Positions 39,572 to 39,705 of a DNA stretch of 39,705 bases are shown here, one piece after another. The notes beneath the pieces are model-generated. The model saw nothing but the letters and a program-made list of their open reading frames with translations, searched no databases and had not been told where the DNA came from. Each line of letters starts with the position of its first letter. Within the stretch, counting starts at the first letter, position 1. The position numbers and the translations under genes are program-made. Source of the stretch: Clostridia bacterium (lineage in GTDB: Bacteria > Bacillota > Clostridia > Oscillospirales > Acutalibacteraceae); contig JAFSGP010000034.1 of assembly GCA_017440755.1 (NCBI GenBank), forward strand, positions 1-39,705, given 5' to 3'.

Positions 39572-39603
39572 AGTATAATAATGATGTAGTCAAAAATGAC
39601 TAC
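39572..39603 (-). promoter_or_regulatory. Promoter and operator-like palindrome of the ATPase gene
   Basis: On the minus strand a -10 TATACT (39577-39572) lies 13 bases before the ATG. Just upstream, GTAGTCA (39586-39592) and TGACTAC (39597-39603) are perfect inverted halves around AAAA, covering the spacer and -35 area, where no good -35 box exists. This is the pattern of a repressor or activator site. Confidence 0.6.
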
Positions 39604-39705
39604 TAAGTTAATAAGTTTCTAAATTAGATAATAGAAGTAGAGGTTCTCTCTCCATCAGATATTATCTTAAATAATTATCATGTCTGACGGTTCCCTGATA
39701 GACAC
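39604..39705. other. AT-rich right edge without a recognised gene
   Basis: About 100 AT-rich bases upstream of the ATPase promoter. No ORF, tRNA or strong hairpin was recognised; the imperfect inverted ends TGTCT and AGACA near 39680-39704 are too weak to call. Confidence 0.4.

Noticed and set aside
39680..39704. Possible insertion-sequence end at the right edge
   Set aside because: Only a 5-base inverted match is visible and no transposase is in the window.

Overview
The window reads as a chromosomal segment of a GC-rich (roughly 57-60 % by eye) spore-forming member of the Clostridia, most likely an Oscillospiraceae/Ruminococcaceae-type gut Firmicute. The case rests on a gene order shared with Bacillus subtilis (yicC, remA, gmk, rpoZ, priA, def, fmt, rsmB, rlmN, prpC, prkC, rsgA, thiN, spoVM), Gram-positive ribosome-binding sites, a PASTA-domain kinase, cdaA-cdaR, a translocation-enhancing TepA-like protein, a DUF1292 protein, a Cys-rich surface protein with wall-binding repeats, and a SpoVM peptide gene.

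Layout. Positions 1-2000: 3' part of a long surface protein made of Cys-rich ~51-residue repeats and C-terminal cell-wall-binding repeats, closed by a strong terminator. 2100-4190: a membrane-fusion/MacB-like permease pair without its ATPase. 4200-7010: murA, a WalJ-type metallo-beta-lactamase and rlmH. 7010-7640: a minus-strand unit of a DUF1292 protein and a probable 6S RNA. 7660-11365: a DUF3343 sulfur/selenium carrier-like protein, a class V aminotransferase, then cdaA-cdaR (c-di-AMP synthesis and its regulator). 11429-14855 (minus): mtaB, a degenerate LCP-like membrane protein and a transglutaminase-fold lipoprotein. 15053-17893: a YfbR-type nucleotidase and an NfnA/NfnB-type oxidoreductase pair. 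18039-23074: tepA-like protease, FtsK/SpoIIIE translocase, a ComEC-like metallo-beta-lactamase, DUF3006 and TraX-family proteins.

23250-36448 is a long, tightly packed housekeeping run, many genes overlapping by 4-17 bases: yicC, remA-like, gmk, rpoZ, priA, def, fmt, rsmB, rlmN, stp, prkC, rsgA, thiN, a 50-residue membrane protein and spoVM. It couples nucleotide supply, replication restart, translation start and ribosome maturation, a Ser/Thr kinase-phosphatase pair and a spore-coat anchor. The coaBC and rpe genes that B. subtilis carries in this run are missing. A minus-strand cation/proton antiporter converges on spoVM over a shared terminator.

The right end differs. At 37955-38121 lies a wrecked tRNA-Ala(GGC) on the minus strand: the 3' CCA end and anticodon survive, but the T-loop is interrupted by about 55 bases that fold into two hairpins, the D-arm is replaced and the anticodon stem is mismatched. 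Next to it is an AT-rich gene for an AAA ATPase with a DUF234 nuclease-like C-terminus and an operator-like palindrome at its promoter, which looks horizontally acquired.

The most notable items are the interrupted tRNA with its hairpin insert, the probable 6S RNA, the 29-codon spoVM gene, the LCP-like protein lacking the usual catalytic arginine, and the near-perfect tandem duplication in the surface protein. No CRISPR array, insertion sequence, rRNA or intact tRNA was seen. All functions are assigned by reading motifs and gene order; no database search was run.
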